Below, piece after piece: positions 52,239 through 61,373 of a stretch of DNA of 64,000 nucleotides. Made by a program: the position numbers and the translations under genes. The stretch's first letter is position 1, and every line of letters starts with the position of its first letter. The notes under the pieces were generated by a model. That model made no database searches. It worked only from the letters and a program-made list of their open reading frames with translations, and was not told where the DNA came from. Source of the DNA: KACC-23026 sp963829575 (GTDB taxonomy: Bacteria; Bacillota; Bacilli; Bacillales; Sporolactobacillaceae); assembly GCA_963829575.1 (NCBI GenBank), contig CAWHJF010000001.1, forward strand, positions 109,899-173,898, written 5' to 3'.

Positions 52239-53078
52239 TTGATATTATCTGAAGCATGGCAATTGTACAGAGGAGAGAAAAGAATCATTGGATTTTCATC
52301 ACAGACCTTAAAGGCATATGGACTTCAATCGTCTTTATTAATTCAATTCTTAAGCGATATTCACATTGGTACCGTTACAACAGAAAAGTTAAGAAGTTAT
52401 TTGGCTGTATCCAGTGAACATTTAAAACCATCTAGTTTGGCTCATCGAATTCGATTTATTAAATCGTTGTTTAGATGGGCACATGAAGAGGGACATATTC
52501 CCAGGAATCCGGCTTCCAAACTCCAAGAACCAAAAGTCGGAAAAAGAATCCCTAAGTTCTTAAGTGAACGGGAGATTGAGCATCTGAGAGAGGCTTGTTT
52601 AAGCCCGATGGAAAATGCCATTTTTGAATTTATGTATTCCACAGGTTGCAGAATTGGAGAAATTACAACACTCGAGAAGAATGATATTAATTGGTCGGAT
52701 CGATCAGCGATTGTTCGGGGAAAGGGAGATAAAGAGCGCGAGGTCTACTTTAATATTCGATCTGATATCTGGCTTAAACGTTATTTAAAATCACGGGAAG
52801 ACTCTGATCCTGCAATCTTTGTGACCGAACGATTCCCTCATAAAATGAGTATTGCTCAAATGCGTTATATTATTAAGCGCATCTCGATCCGCTCAGGAAT
52901 TAACAAAACCATCCACCCACACCAATTGCGACACACTTATGCAACTCATTTATTGAATAACGGGGCCCCTATTGAAATCATTCAAAGCCTCTTAGGACAT
53001 GAGAGAAGTGAAACAACACGAATTTATGCTCAATTAAGTGGTAAATTAAGACGAGAGTTTTACCAAAAGTATTTCTAA
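52239..53078 (+). CDS. Tyrosine recombinase, candidate cassette integrase
   Basis: 279 residues: N-terminal core-binding SAM-like domain (about 1-95) and C-terminal catalytic domain with Arg138 (TGCRIGE), Lys162 (RGKGDKE), His228 and Arg231 (HPHQLRHTY), His254 (LLGHE) and the nucleophile Tyr263 (RIYAQL). All catalytic residues are present. It looks Xer-like: the extra segment of classical IntI between the lysine and the HxxR motif is not seen. Start TTG 52239 follows GGGGGAG by six bases. Transcribed divergently from the cassette-like array. Confidence 0.88.
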   Translation: MILSEAWQLYRGEKRIIGFSSQTLKAYGLQSSLLIQFLSDIHIGTVTTEKLRSYLAVSSEHLKPSSLAHRIRFIKSLFRWAHEEGHIPRNPASKLQEPKVGKRIPKFLSEREIEHLREACLSPMENAIFEFMYSTGCRIGEITTLEKNDINWSDRSAIVRGKGDKEREVYFNIRSDIWLKRYLKSREDSDPAIFVTERFPHKMSIAQMRYIIKRISIRSGINKTIHPHQLRHTYATHLLNNGAPIEIIQSLLGHERSETTRIYAQLSGKLRREFYQKYF

Positions 53079-53112
53079 CCATCCAAGTGCTCTGGGGCTT
53101 TTTTTATTTTAA

Positions 53113-53140
53113 AAAGCACCGACCACTTGGTCGATGCTTT
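53113..53140. terminator. Bidirectional terminator between recombinase and glmS
   Basis: AGCACCGACCA and TGGTCGATGCT form a stem flanked by A- and T-runs. Confidence 0.75.
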
Positions 53141-53150
53141 AATTTCTGTC

Positions 53151-53220
53151 TTTTTTTGTCAGTTTCCATCTTTATTTGTTAGTTTCCAACATTTTTTGTC
53201 AGTTTCCATCATTTTTTGTC
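53151..53220. repeat. Tandem 20-bp repeats next to the recombinase gene
   Basis: Three and a half copies of a unit close to TTTTTTGTCAGTTTCCATCA with exact 20-bp period. Such multiple terminal repeats are typical of IS21-family ends; no IS21 genes are present. Confidence 0.7.
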
Positions 53221-53251
53221 TTTGACAAAGCTTTTCACATATAATTTTGTT

Positions 53252-55054
53252 CTACTCAACCGTCACCGATTTGGCGAGGTTACGTGGTTTATCGACATCA
53301 CAGCCACGATGAAGGGCTGCGTAATAAGCTAAAAGTTGTAATGGTACAACTGAAACAAGTGGTGTGAGTGCATCGTTCACTTCGGGCACAACTAATTGGT
53401 CGCCTTCTACGTTTAACCCTTCCATACTAATGATCAGAGCGTTCGCACCGCGTGCCACTACCTCTTTCACATTACTACGGATTGAGCCGTTCACATGGGC
53501 TTGCGTTGCAACCGCGACAACCGGTGTTCCTTTTTCAATCAATGCGATCGTCCCGTGCTTGAGTTCACCGCCCGCGAAGCCTTCCGCTTGAATATAAGAA
53601 ATCTCTTTAAGCTTAAGCGCGGCTTCTTGAACGACGTAGTAATCAACCGCACGGCCAATGAAAAAGGCATTGCGCGTGGTTTCAAAGTAATCTTTTGCCA
53701 ACGCTTCAATGGTTTCTTTTTCGTCGACTAACGTCTCCATCGCATTAGCGACAATGCTAAGTTCTTGAGGTAAGTCAAGATTGACCTCAACCCCTCGCAC
53801 TTTTGCCGCATCGGTTGCCAAAATAGCAAGAACTGCGATTTGAGCCGTGTAAGCCTTCGTGGAAGCAACTGCAATTTCCGGCCCTGCATGAAGAAGTAAC
53901 GTATGATCCGCTTCTCTGGATAGAGTGGAACCCGCAACGTTGGTTAGCGTAAGGGACTTAAATCCGTGCTTCTTAATATGAACCAAGACCGCACGACTAT
54001 CAGCCGTTTCTCCACTCTGAGAGATGAAAATAAATAAAGGATTTTTAGAAACAAGCGGCATGTTATAAGAAAATTCACTGGCAATGTGAACTTCTGTTGG
54101 AATTCCGGCAATTTGTTCAAGTAACTGCTTCCCAACCAATCCGGCATGATAACTCGTTCCAGCCGCGATAATATATAATCGGTCTGCAGATTGTACCGCT
54201 CCGCGAATATCGGCATCAATTTTAAGCGATCCTTCTTCACCGCGGTATTCCGAAATAATACGGCGAATGACGGCGGGTTGCTCATCGATTTCCTTAAGCA
54301 TGTAGTGCGGATACGTGCCTTTTTCAATATCGGACGCATCCAACTCTGCTGTATAAGGTGCGCGTTCAACCACATTCCCAGATGGGTCTTTAATTTCGAT
54401 TCCCTCTCGCTTAACGAGAACGGTTTCTTGATCCATCAACTCAACAAATTGATTGGTCACTTGAAGCATCGCCATAGCGTCACTTGCCACGACATTAAAG
54501 CCATCCCCAAGCCCGACAAGTAGTGGACTCTTATTTTTCCCGACATAAATGACGTCCGGGTTTTCCGAATCAATCATCGCGATCCCATAAGAACCATGAA
54601 GTTGATCTAAAGTAGAGCGGAAGGCTGTTTCCACATCCTGACCGCTGTGAACAGCTTTCTCAACTAACTTCACAATCACTTCTGTGTCGGTCTCACTCAC
54701 AAAGTGGACATCGGAAAGCGCGCTTTTCTTTAAAGCTTCATAGTTTTCAATAACGCCATTATGAACTAAAGTAAAACGTCCCGATGTGCTTCGATGAGGA
54801 TGAGCATTCACATGACTTGGTTCACCGTGTGTCGCCCATCTTGTGTGGCCAATTCCAAGCTGCCCATGCGCGTTTTGATCAAGGCATTCTTCTAATGCCA
54901 CAATCCGTCCCTGTTCCTTATACACTTGAACGCCATCTGCATTTAATAAAGCAACACCTGCTGAATCATAGCCACGGTATTCCAGCTTTTTCAATCCTTC
55001 AATTAAAATATCTCTTGCATTGCTTTGCCCGATATATCCTACGATACCACACAT
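53252..55054 (-). CDS. glmS: Glutamine-fructose-6-phosphate aminotransferase
   Basis: GlmS makes glucosamine-6-phosphate for cell-wall synthesis. 600 residues: the glutaminase domain begins MCGIVGYIG, with Cys2 as nucleophile; two SIS domains follow (ISQSGETADSRAVL), ending PRNLAKSVTVE. Start ATG 55054 is fixed by Cys2; the ribosome-binding site is GGGGG. Controlled by the ribozyme upstream. Confidence 0.97.
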   Translation of the reverse strand: MCGIVGYIGQSNARDILIEGLKKLEYRGYDSAGVALLNADGVQVYKEQGRIVALEECLDQNAHGQLGIGHTRWATHGEPSHVNAHPHRSTSGRFTLVHNGVIENYEALKKSALSDVHFVSETDTEVIVKLVEKAVHSGQDVETAFRSTLDQLHGSYGIAMIDSENPDVIYVGKNKSPLLVGLGDGFNVVASDAMAMLQVTNQFVELMDQETVLVKREGIEIKDPSGNVVERAPYTAELDASDIEKGTYPHYMLKEIDEQPAVIRRIISEYRGEEGSLKIDADIRGAVQSADRLYIIAAGTSYHAGLVGKQLLEQIAGIPTEVHIASEFSYNMPLVSKNPLFIFISQSGETADSRAVLVHIKKHGFKSLTLTNVAGSTLSREADHTLLLHAGPEIAVASTKAYTAQIAVLAILATDAAKVRGVEVNLDLPQELSIVANAMETLVDEKETIEALAKDYFETTRNAFFIGRAVDYYVVQEAALKLKEISYIQAEGFAGGELKHGTIALIEKGTPVVAVATQAHVNGSIRSNVKEVVARGANALIISMEGLNVEGDQLVVPEVNDALTPLVSVVPLQLLAYYAALHRGCDVDKPRNLAKSVTVE

Positions 55055-55071
55055 ATATGTTTTCCCCCTAG

Positions 55072-55107
55072 AGTGGGGTAAGAACACGTGGGGGCTTCTT
55101 ACCCCAC
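55072..55107 (-). other. Perfect hairpin between the glmS ribozyme and the glmS start
   Basis: AGTGGGGTAAGAA and TTCTTACCCCACT are exact complements around CACGTGGGGGC, ending about 14 bp from the start codon. No T-run follows, so it is not a classical terminator. Confidence 0.65.
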
Positions 55108-55179
55108 TTGTTTTTGGTATTTTTGAGCGAATGGCAAGAAGAAAGGGTTTCCCCCTTATTTCTCATTCCTTCGCTTTAC

Positions 55180-55340
55180 GTTGGCTCACCGCTTTGTTCT
55201 TGTGCAAAAGGTCGCCCCTTTGTTTTGAAACATAAGCTTACGGGTGTGAGTATTCCCCGAGAGGCATCCGCCGAAAACTATCGATACTCCTCTTCCTCGT
55301 CAACTGCACGGCTCCTCCGCCAGCAGTTCAGGCGCTTTGG
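55180..55340 (-). ncRNA. glmS ribozyme/riboswitch
   Basis: In the glmS leader the conserved cleavage context A-GCGCC is at 55336/55335; the core follows with AGTTGACGAGGA, TCGATAGTTTTCGGCGGATG, CCTCTCGGGG and the pseudoknot-rich 3' part CAAAGGGGCGACC. Glucosamine-6-phosphate triggers self-cleavage and lowers glmS mRNA. The 3' boundary is approximate. Confidence 0.9.
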
Positions 55341-55392
55341 TGGTACTTGATCACGCCCCACCTTTCTTTATTAGATTCAAAGTTATGAATAA

Positions 55393-55421
55393 ATGTTACT
55401 GGTTCTCTAAAAAAAAGTCAA
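55393..55421 (-). promoter_or_regulatory. SigA-type promoter of glmS
   Basis: The minus strand reads TTGACT (55421-55416), 17 bases, then TAACAT (55398-55393), about 50 bp before the ribozyme cleavage site. Confidence 0.65.
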
Positions 55422-55529
55422 TTACCAATCGTCTAAAATTAGGAAAACCACATTTTTTTATATTTCTATGGGAATGGCGCATTCAAAAAGCCCTCAAAAA
55501 GTGCTCCTAAATACGCCAAACATCCATTC

Positions 55530-56882
55530 TTATTCTGTGTACCCGTACTTGTCTTTTACGGCCTCTGCCACACGGTTAACAATCGCTTCACATTTTTCAA
55601 CGGTAGGTGCCTCTGCCATTACACGGACTAATGGTTCAGTACCAGAAGGTCTTACCAAAATCCGACCGTCCCCGTCCATCTCATTTTCCACTTCTTGAAT
55701 GAGCGCCTTTATTTCAGGATCCTCAAGAACCTTTTTCTTGTCAACAACTTTTATGTTAACCAACCGTTGCGGAAATGTTTCCATTTCGCTCGCTAGCTCG
55801 GATAACTTTTTGCCCGTTGCCTTCACCGTACTTGCAAGTTGAAGGGCCGATAACATCCCATCTCCAGTGGTCGTGAAATCCAAGAAAATAATATGTCCGG
55901 ACTGTTCTCCACCTAAAGAGAAGCCTTCTTCCCGCATTGCTTCCATCACGTAGCGGTCTCCTACTGCAGTTTGACGAGTTTCAATACCTTCGTTTTCTAA
56001 TGCTTTGTAGAGTCCTAAGTTACTCATTACTGTGGTCACCAAGGTATTCTTCTTTAAGAAACCGAGAGACTTCATATATTTTGAACAGATGTACATGATG
56101 TGATCGCCATCGACGATTTGACCGGTTTCATCTACTGCAATGAGTCGGTCTCCATCACCATCAAACGCTAAGCCTAAATCTGCTCCTTGCTCCACTACAA
56201 ACTGTGCTAGTGTTTCCGGATGGGTTGATCCCACCCCTTCATTAATATTCACACCATTAGGAGAGGCACCAATGGTTACAATATCTGCTTCTAAATCTGC
56301 AAACAGATGTGAGGCAAGCGTGGATGTCGCACCATTTGCACAGTCCAAAGCAATTTTAAGCCCGTCAAAATCATCTTCCTGAACGGTTTGTTTGAGAAAT
56401 TGAAGGTACTTTTGACCGCCTTCAAAGTAGTCGTTCACAATTCCTACTGCTCCACCAATTGGCCGCGGTATCACACCTTCAGAGTCTTCTAAGAAGGTTT
56501 CGATTTCTTCTTCTTGAGCATCAGACAATTTAAACCCATCTGAACCGAAGAACTTAATCCCGTTATCGGCAACCGGATTATGAGACGCAGAAATCATCAC
56601 CCCTGCTTCAGCACCCATTGCTCGGGTTAAATACGCGACACCAGGAGTCGAAATGACACCCAAACGCATCACTTCAACACCAATAGACAATAAACCCGAG
56701 ATGAGCGCCGACTCCAACATATGCCCTGAAATTCGGGTATCTCTTCCGACTAAAATCTTAGGACTCTCAATTCCTTTGGTTAAAACATAGCCGCCTGCTC
56801 GGCCTAATTTAAAGGCTAACTCTGGTGTCAATTCTGTATTCGCGACCCCTCTTACACCATCAGTTCCAAAATAATGACCCAT
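55530..56882 (-). CDS. glmM: Phosphoglucosamine mutase
   Basis: GlmM interconverts glucosamine-6-phosphate and glucosamine-1-phosphate. 450 residues: start MGHYFGTDGVRGVAN, active serine in GVMISASHNPVADNGIKFF (about Ser101), metal site AFDGDGDRLI and phosphate-binding RPSGTEPLVRV. Downstream of cdaA and cdaR, in the conserved cdaA-cdaR-glmM order; in this group CdaA activity is tuned by contact with GlmM. Confidence 0.97.
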   Translation of the reverse strand: MGHYFGTDGVRGVANTELTPELAFKLGRAGGYVLTKGIESPKILVGRDTRISGHMLESALISGLLSIGVEVMRLGVISTPGVAYLTRAMGAEAGVMISASHNPVADNGIKFFGSDGFKLSDAQEEEIETFLEDSEGVIPRPIGGAVGIVNDYFEGGQKYLQFLKQTVQEDDFDGLKIALDCANGATSTLASHLFADLEADIVTIGASPNGVNINEGVGSTHPETLAQFVVEQGADLGLAFDGDGDRLIAVDETGQIVDGDHIMYICSKYMKSLGFLKKNTLVTTVMSNLGLYKALENEGIETRQTAVGDRYVMEAMREEGFSLGGEQSGHIIFLDFTTTGDGMLSALQLASTVKATGKKLSELASEMETFPQRLVNIKVVDKKKVLEDPEIKALIQEVENEMDGDGRILVRPSGTEPLVRVMAEAPTVEKCEAIVNRVAEAVKDKYGYTE

Positions 56883-56986
56883 ATTTCAACACTCCTCAGC
56901 GTTCACACTACCATTTAATTTTTTAAAAGCTCTCCATGTTATTAACGTTTCACACAAAAACCCTCAATTTTAGAACTGAATTCGAT

Positions 56987-58210
56987 CTATTTTATCGTCA
57001 GTGTTACCGTTGTTTGACTTAATGTACCTTGAACATAATCCGGCGTGGTTAAGGTTAACGGCGCGACATGTTGACCAGTTGAGAGACTTCCTATATTTAC
57101 AACAACTTTAAGATCCGAGGCTTGAAGTTGATTAATTAAGGATTTGGCACCGCTTAATGTCACCGAAACTGTTCTTGATTTCGGATCACTAAACGAGACG
57201 CTTCTCCCACTTTGAATATCATTTACGATAATCGGGATTTGCTTTAATGTCTTCGTTACAGTTGGTTCGAACACGACGGTAGCCATCACTTTGGACGGGC
57301 TCACCTGATCGGTCCCATCTGGTAACGGGATTTTGACATCTACTTGATTGTTGGTATTTAGATCACTCAAATTAAGCGGAATATCATGGATGCTGTCAAT
57401 GCCATCAATAATATCACTCTTACCAAATAACTTAATGGTTTGGCTACTTAAAGTGATCGATTTAATGCTTTGCCCAGTAGGTGGTGTCCCGTTAACTTTC
57501 ACATCTATTGGTATGACTTTAGATGGACTCACTACAGGAATTTTGACGCGAACAACAGCCGGATTCATTGTCACATTTAACTGATTACCATTCTTGTCAT
57601 AGGCGTTAAGCGGGACCTGTTGATTGACTGGACCACTTATTCCTTGGACATTCAAAACACCTTTTATATAGGCAATAGAATCGACAATCTTCTTACCCCC
57701 AGTAACTTGAACCTTGTTTGGGGCGAGCGTTGGATCACCAAGCTTATACCCTTTCTTGACACTATCTTTATTGATGAGATCAATGGTCGGGGTGACAGCT
57801 TTGGTCTCCTTCTTTTGCAGCGTGACTTGAATCGTGGACGGGACGACCGATACTTTAGCATCGGTGGGAAAGCCAGAAACTTGTGGGTGAACACTATAAG
57901 TGCCAGCACCCTTCCCTGTAAGATCAATAAAAACGCTTTTAGTGGCTGTATAGCGTGTTTTCAAGATCTGTTCGCTGTTTCCTTTAACCTGTACTTGCAC
58001 ACTATCCGGAAGCCCTAGGAGAATAAGATTCGTTTTATCATATTTAGCATCAAGCGTTTCGTTAATTGTAGTGGATTGGTCACTATTTCCTAACAAAACA
58101 GCACTGCTGTTTTTGGCCGGTTGTTCCGCTGAAACCATTGTATATAGCATCAGTGCGATTAGAAAGGAAATAATTTTGATGAACCAACTGTTGCGAAACA
58201 ATTTATCCAT
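56987..58210 (-). CDS. cdaR: CdaA regulatory protein (YbbR domains)
   Basis: 407 residues: one N-terminal membrane helix (IKIISFLIALMLYTMVSAE) and several tandem YbbR repeats outside the membrane (for example TNLILLGLPDSVQVQVKGNS; KVQVTGGKKIVDSI; QTIKLFGKSDIIDGI). CdaR binds and regulates the diadenylate cyclase CdaA. It overlaps the end of cdaA by eight bases, showing coupling. Confidence 0.93.
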   Translation of the reverse strand: MDKLFRNSWFIKIISFLIALMLYTMVSAEQPAKNSSAVLLGNSDQSTTINETLDAKYDKTNLILLGLPDSVQVQVKGNSEQILKTRYTATKSVFIDLTGKGAGTYSVHPQVSGFPTDAKVSVVPSTIQVTLQKKETKAVTPTIDLINKDSVKKGYKLGDPTLAPNKVQVTGGKKIVDSIAYIKGVLNVQGISGPVNQQVPLNAYDKNGNQLNVTMNPAVVRVKIPVVSPSKVIPIDVKVNGTPPTGQSIKSITLSSQTIKLFGKSDIIDGIDSIHDIPLNLSDLNTNNQVDVKIPLPDGTDQVSPSKVMATVVFEPTVTKTLKQIPIIVNDIQSGRSVSFSDPKSRTVSVTLSGAKSLINQLQASDLKVVVNIGSLSTGQHVAPLTLTTPDYVQGTLSQTTVTLTIK

Positions 58211-59024
58211 TTTTCTTTCCTCTCCAATTCCAACGTATGGCTGCAGATCCTCTTGAAGGGTTTGTCAATTCAGTTGTAAGAATTTCAGCCAAGCGTTCTT
58301 CGGTTAGATTTCGATGAAGCTCTCCGTTTTTCGTAAGCGAAATACCACCCGTCTCTTCGGAAACCACAACAGTCAAGCAATCCGTTACTTCACTGACCCC
58401 CATGGCAGCCCTGTGTCGAGTTCCCAATTCTTTTGAGATCAACGGACTCTCTGAGAGCGGCAAATAACAACCTGCTGCCATAATTTCGTGTTCACGAATG
58501 ATCACAGCCCCATCATGCAAAGGGGTGTTTGGTATAAATATGTTTATTAGAAGTTGGGACGTCAAATGGGCATTCATCGGAATACCTGTTTCGATATAAT
58601 CCGTTAAACCAGTCTCTTTTTCTAATGAAATCAGCGCCCCGATTCGACGTTTCGCCATATAAGAAGTCGCTTTTACAATGGCTTCAACGGTACCCGAATA
58701 CTTGTCCTCCTGCTGAATATCCCTAGAAAAAAGCCTACCTCGACCAATTTGTTCAAGCGCTCGGCGCAGTTCTGGTTGGAAAATAATAATAATAGCTAGA
58801 AGACCATATGTAATGGCATATGTAAGCATCCAGTTCAATGTTTTCAATCCAAGTAAGCTGCTCAAAAACCAAATGACCACGATCACCGTGATTCCTTTTA
58901 GTAGTTGGACAGCCTTTGTTCCTCTAATCACCATGATTAATTTATAAATCACATAGGTAACTAAAAGGATATCGACGGCATTTTTTAATAATTTAAGAAT
59001 ATTTATATCAGACCATGAGTACAT
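58203..59024 (-). CDS. cdaA: Membrane diadenylate cyclase
   Basis: CdaA makes c-di-AMP from two ATP. 273 residues: three N-terminal helices, then the DAC domain with the motifs DGAVII (about 172) and GTRHRAAMGVSE (about 203). Start ATG 59024 follows GGAGGATG. First gene of cdaA-cdaR-glmM. Confidence 0.95.
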   Translation of the reverse strand: MYSWSDINILKLLKNAVDILLVTYVIYKLIMVIRGTKAVQLLKGITVIVVIWFLSSLLGLKTLNWMLTYAITYGLLAIIIIFQPELRRALEQIGRGRLFSRDIQQEDKYSGTVEAIVKATSYMAKRRIGALISLEKETGLTDYIETGIPMNAHLTSQLLINIFIPNTPLHDGAVIIREHEIMAAGCYLPLSESPLISKELGTRHRAAMGVSEVTDCLTVVVSEETGGISLTKNGELHRNLTEERLAEILTTELTNPSRGSAAIRWNWRGKKNG

Positions 59025-59155
59025 GGGTTCATCCTCCAAAATCATAATCCCATAACTTCAATATTATAACATATGTGAGGTGGGGATTGCGAAATTGGTC
59101 ATCCAAGGTACACTGCGGGACCCAATCGATTGTTCTCAGACTAAAATAGGGACAC

Positions 59156-59872
59156 AGCGATTCGCTATTCCTTTAAAATCCCGAGCCTTTTCTGTTATTC
59201 CAGCACATACAGGATCCTCGTCGCCATAACTCGCCCCATTACCACGCCACAACTCCAAATAGCGCACTCACGTGTCCATTAATTTAAAAAACGTCATCCT
59301 CATTCCGCTATTAGCAAGTATCCTTTGCGCACGCACAGTTTATGGTCACATCGATTCGCTATTCCTTCAAATTCGGGCGCGTTTCACCCTCATCCTCCCT
59401 AATAGAGGATCCTCGTCGCCATAACTCGCCCCATACTACCACGCCACAACTCCAAATAGCGCACTCACGTGTCCATTAATTTAAAAAACGTCATCCTCAT
59501 TCCGCTATTAGCCAGTATCCTTTGCGCACGCACAGTTTATGGTCACATCGATTCGCTATTCCTTCAAATTCGGGCGCGTTTCACCCTCATCCTCCCTAAT
59601 AGAGGATCCTCGTCGCCATAACTCGCCCCAATACCACGCCACAACTCCAAATAGCGCACTCACGTGTCCATTAACTTAAAAAACGTCATCCTCATTCCGC
59701 TATTAGCAAGTATCCTTTGCGCACGCACAGTTTATGGTCACATCGATTCGCTATTCCTTCAAATTCGGGCGCGTTTCACCCTCATCCTCCCTAATAGAGG
59801 ATCCTCGTCGCCATAACTCGCCCCAATACCACGCCACAACTCCAAATAGCGCACTCACGTGTCCATTAACTT
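59156..59872. repeat. Tandem array of about 195-bp repeats
   Basis: The marker AGGATCCTCGTCGCCATAAC recurs at 59211, 59406, 59603 and 59798, giving periods of 195, 197 and 195 bp. Units are almost identical; the first is partly diverged. No open frame is conserved. It fills the gap between rsiW and cdaA. Confidence 0.9.
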
Positions 59873-59910
59873 CTCACCACCCAAAGTTCTCTGATCCTCC
59901 CCAAAATAAA

Positions 59911-59935
59911 AAGCCGTTCTGGAATAGAACAGCTT
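59911..59935 (-). terminator. Terminator of sigW-rsiW
   Basis: AAGCCGTTCT and AGAACAGCTT form a stem with loop GGAAT; T-rich on the minus strand. It touches the rsiW stop codon. Confidence 0.65.
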
Positions 59936-60540
59936 CAGAAAAGTTGTTGAAAAAACGTTTTGATTTGATACCAAACCCAGCCAACGACTCGATGGACTTC
60001 TTGAACGTGACCCGTTACTTCTCCAGCTGATGCCATTAACGAGTGGCTGTTTACCAAAATCACGTTGCCTTCTACTTTACCATTTATCTTAACGTCCCCA
60101 TTTTTCACAACGAGATCCCCTTTTATGGTCTCATTTTTGGGGACGATTACTGTATGTGAACCTGCATATTTTAACGTTCCATTACCCTTCACTATTTCGG
60201 CATGAAAAGCGTGCTCCTGTCCTAATGAAAAGACATAACCTAACATTAAAATAACGAAACACGCAGCGGAAACCAGTAAAGGGTGCGCTCGAAACCAGAT
60301 TAAGAATGCCGGTTCTTTCTTCTTTGGCAAGCGTGCCATCACTCGGTCCGTAAAATCATCGGAGACTTCCGGGAGTTCATGTTGAGAGAGTGTTGTGTCA
60401 ATTAGCTTGAACGCTTGATAGTCGTTCTTGCAACTTAAGCACTCAGCCACATGATATTCAAGTTCATGGAACTCTTGTTCAGTTGCTTCCTCATCTAGAA
60501 CGCGATGAATAAGATAATGTTTGACCTGTGAACAAGCCAT
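59935..60540 (-). CDS. rsiW: Anti-sigma-W factor
   Basis: 201 residues. The N-terminal zinc anti-sigma domain has the H-x3-C-x2-C signature (EYHVAECLSCKN, about 27-38). One membrane helix follows (PLLVSAACFVILMLGYVFSL, about 87-106), then an extracytoplasmic domain (GDLVVKNGDVKINGKVEGNV). RsiW holds SigW until cut by regulated proteolysis. Start ATG 60540 follows GAGGTG. Cotranscribed with sigW, 19 bp apart. Confidence 0.92.
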   Translation of the reverse strand: MACSQVKHYLIHRVLDEEATEQEFHELEYHVAECLSCKNDYQAFKLIDTTLSQHELPEVSDDFTDRVMARLPKKKEPAFLIWFRAHPLLVSAACFVILMLGYVFSLGQEHAFHAEIVKGNGTLKYAGSHTVIVPKNETIKGDLVVKNGDVKINGKVEGNVILVNSHSLMASAGEVTGHVQEVHRVVGWVWYQIKTFFQQLF

Positions 60541-60559
60541 GAGTTTCACCTCTCTTTAC

Positions 60560-61123
60560 TTACTGTTGCAATAATCGCTTTCGAAGCGTACCTCTTCCCC
60601 GATGTATGCGTGTTTTGACCGTTGCCACAGGGAGATCTAAAATCTCGCTGATTTCATTAAGGCTTAGATCTTCTATATATTTTAGAATGATGGCAGACCG
60701 ATATTTGATCGGCAACGCATCAATGGCACGATGCAAATCCTGTCTCTCCTCAATTTTGACCGTTTCGTCATCAGGTGCAAGATCCGGAGCAGCAAGTTGC
60801 GCTTGGAGTGTGACACCTTCTGTACCAGCAATTTCAGCATCTAAGTAAACACTTGGTTTCTGTTTTCTAAGATAGTCAATGGACAAGTTTGTAGCAATCC
60901 GAAACAACCACGTTGAAAATTTCTTATCGAGGTCATACTTGTCAATATTCGAATACGCACGCAAAAACGTTTCCTGGGCTAAATCCTCTGCTTCTTGAGG
61001 CAACCGAACCATTCTCAAGCAGATCGCATAGACTTGCCTCTTATAGAGGTCTACCAGCTCTCGAAACGCGGACTGGTCCCCTTTCCTAACCCTTTTCACC
61101 AACTCTTTCACTTGATCCTGCAT
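60560..61123 (-). CDS. sigW: ECF sigma factor SigW
   Basis: 187 residues with sigma region 2 (DLAQETFLRAYSNIDKYD, KFSTWLFRIATNLSIDYLRK) and region 4 (YIEDLSLNEISEILDLPVAT, VKTRIHRGRGTLRKRL). SigW directs the cell-envelope stress regulon. It is followed by rsiW and preceded by its own-type promoter, so it is autoregulated. Confidence 0.95.
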   Translation of the reverse strand: MQDQVKELVKRVRKGDQSAFRELVDLYKRQVYAICLRMVRLPQEAEDLAQETFLRAYSNIDKYDLDKKFSTWLFRIATNLSIDYLRKQKPSVYLDAEIAGTEGVTLQAQLAAPDLAPDDETVKIEERQDLHRAIDALPIKYRSAIILKYIEDLSLNEISEILDLPVATVKTRIHRGRGTLRKRLLQQ

Positions 61124-61154
61124 AAGCTTAGCCCCATTTCAGTGGCATTAGTAA

Positions 61155-61180
61155 TACGAACAAAAAAACAAAAGGTTTCA
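61155..61180 (-). promoter_or_regulatory. SigW-type autoregulatory promoter
   Basis: The minus strand reads TGAAAC (61180-61175), 16 bases, then CGTA (61158-61155), matching the SigW consensus, about 35 bp before the sigW start. Confidence 0.85.
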
Positions 61181-61318
61181 AAATCAGTTTAACAAATTTA
61201 GGATAAAATTTGTTAACGAATTTAAAGGTTTTTTGAAACCTTCCACTTCTTTATCAGACGACGCACAATTCCCTTTAATTTCAAAAATGTATCCTCGAAA
61301 AAATTTTATAAACCAAAG

Positions 61319-61345
61319 AAACCAAAGCATCGTGAACTTTGGTTT
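61319..61345. terminator. Hairpin after arginase
   Basis: AAACCAAAG and CTTTGGTTT pair around CATCGTGAA; the T-run is weak. Confidence 0.5.
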
Positions 61346-61373
61346 CTTATATTAAAAATTGAATAGTTAATTC

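Noticed and set aside
52239..53078. Classical IntI integrase
   Set aside because: The IntI-specific segment between the catalytic lysine and HxxR is not visible; the protein is Xer-like.
59156..59872. CRISPR or coding repeats
   Set aside because: The units are long, contiguous and nearly identical, without spacers and without a conserved open frame.
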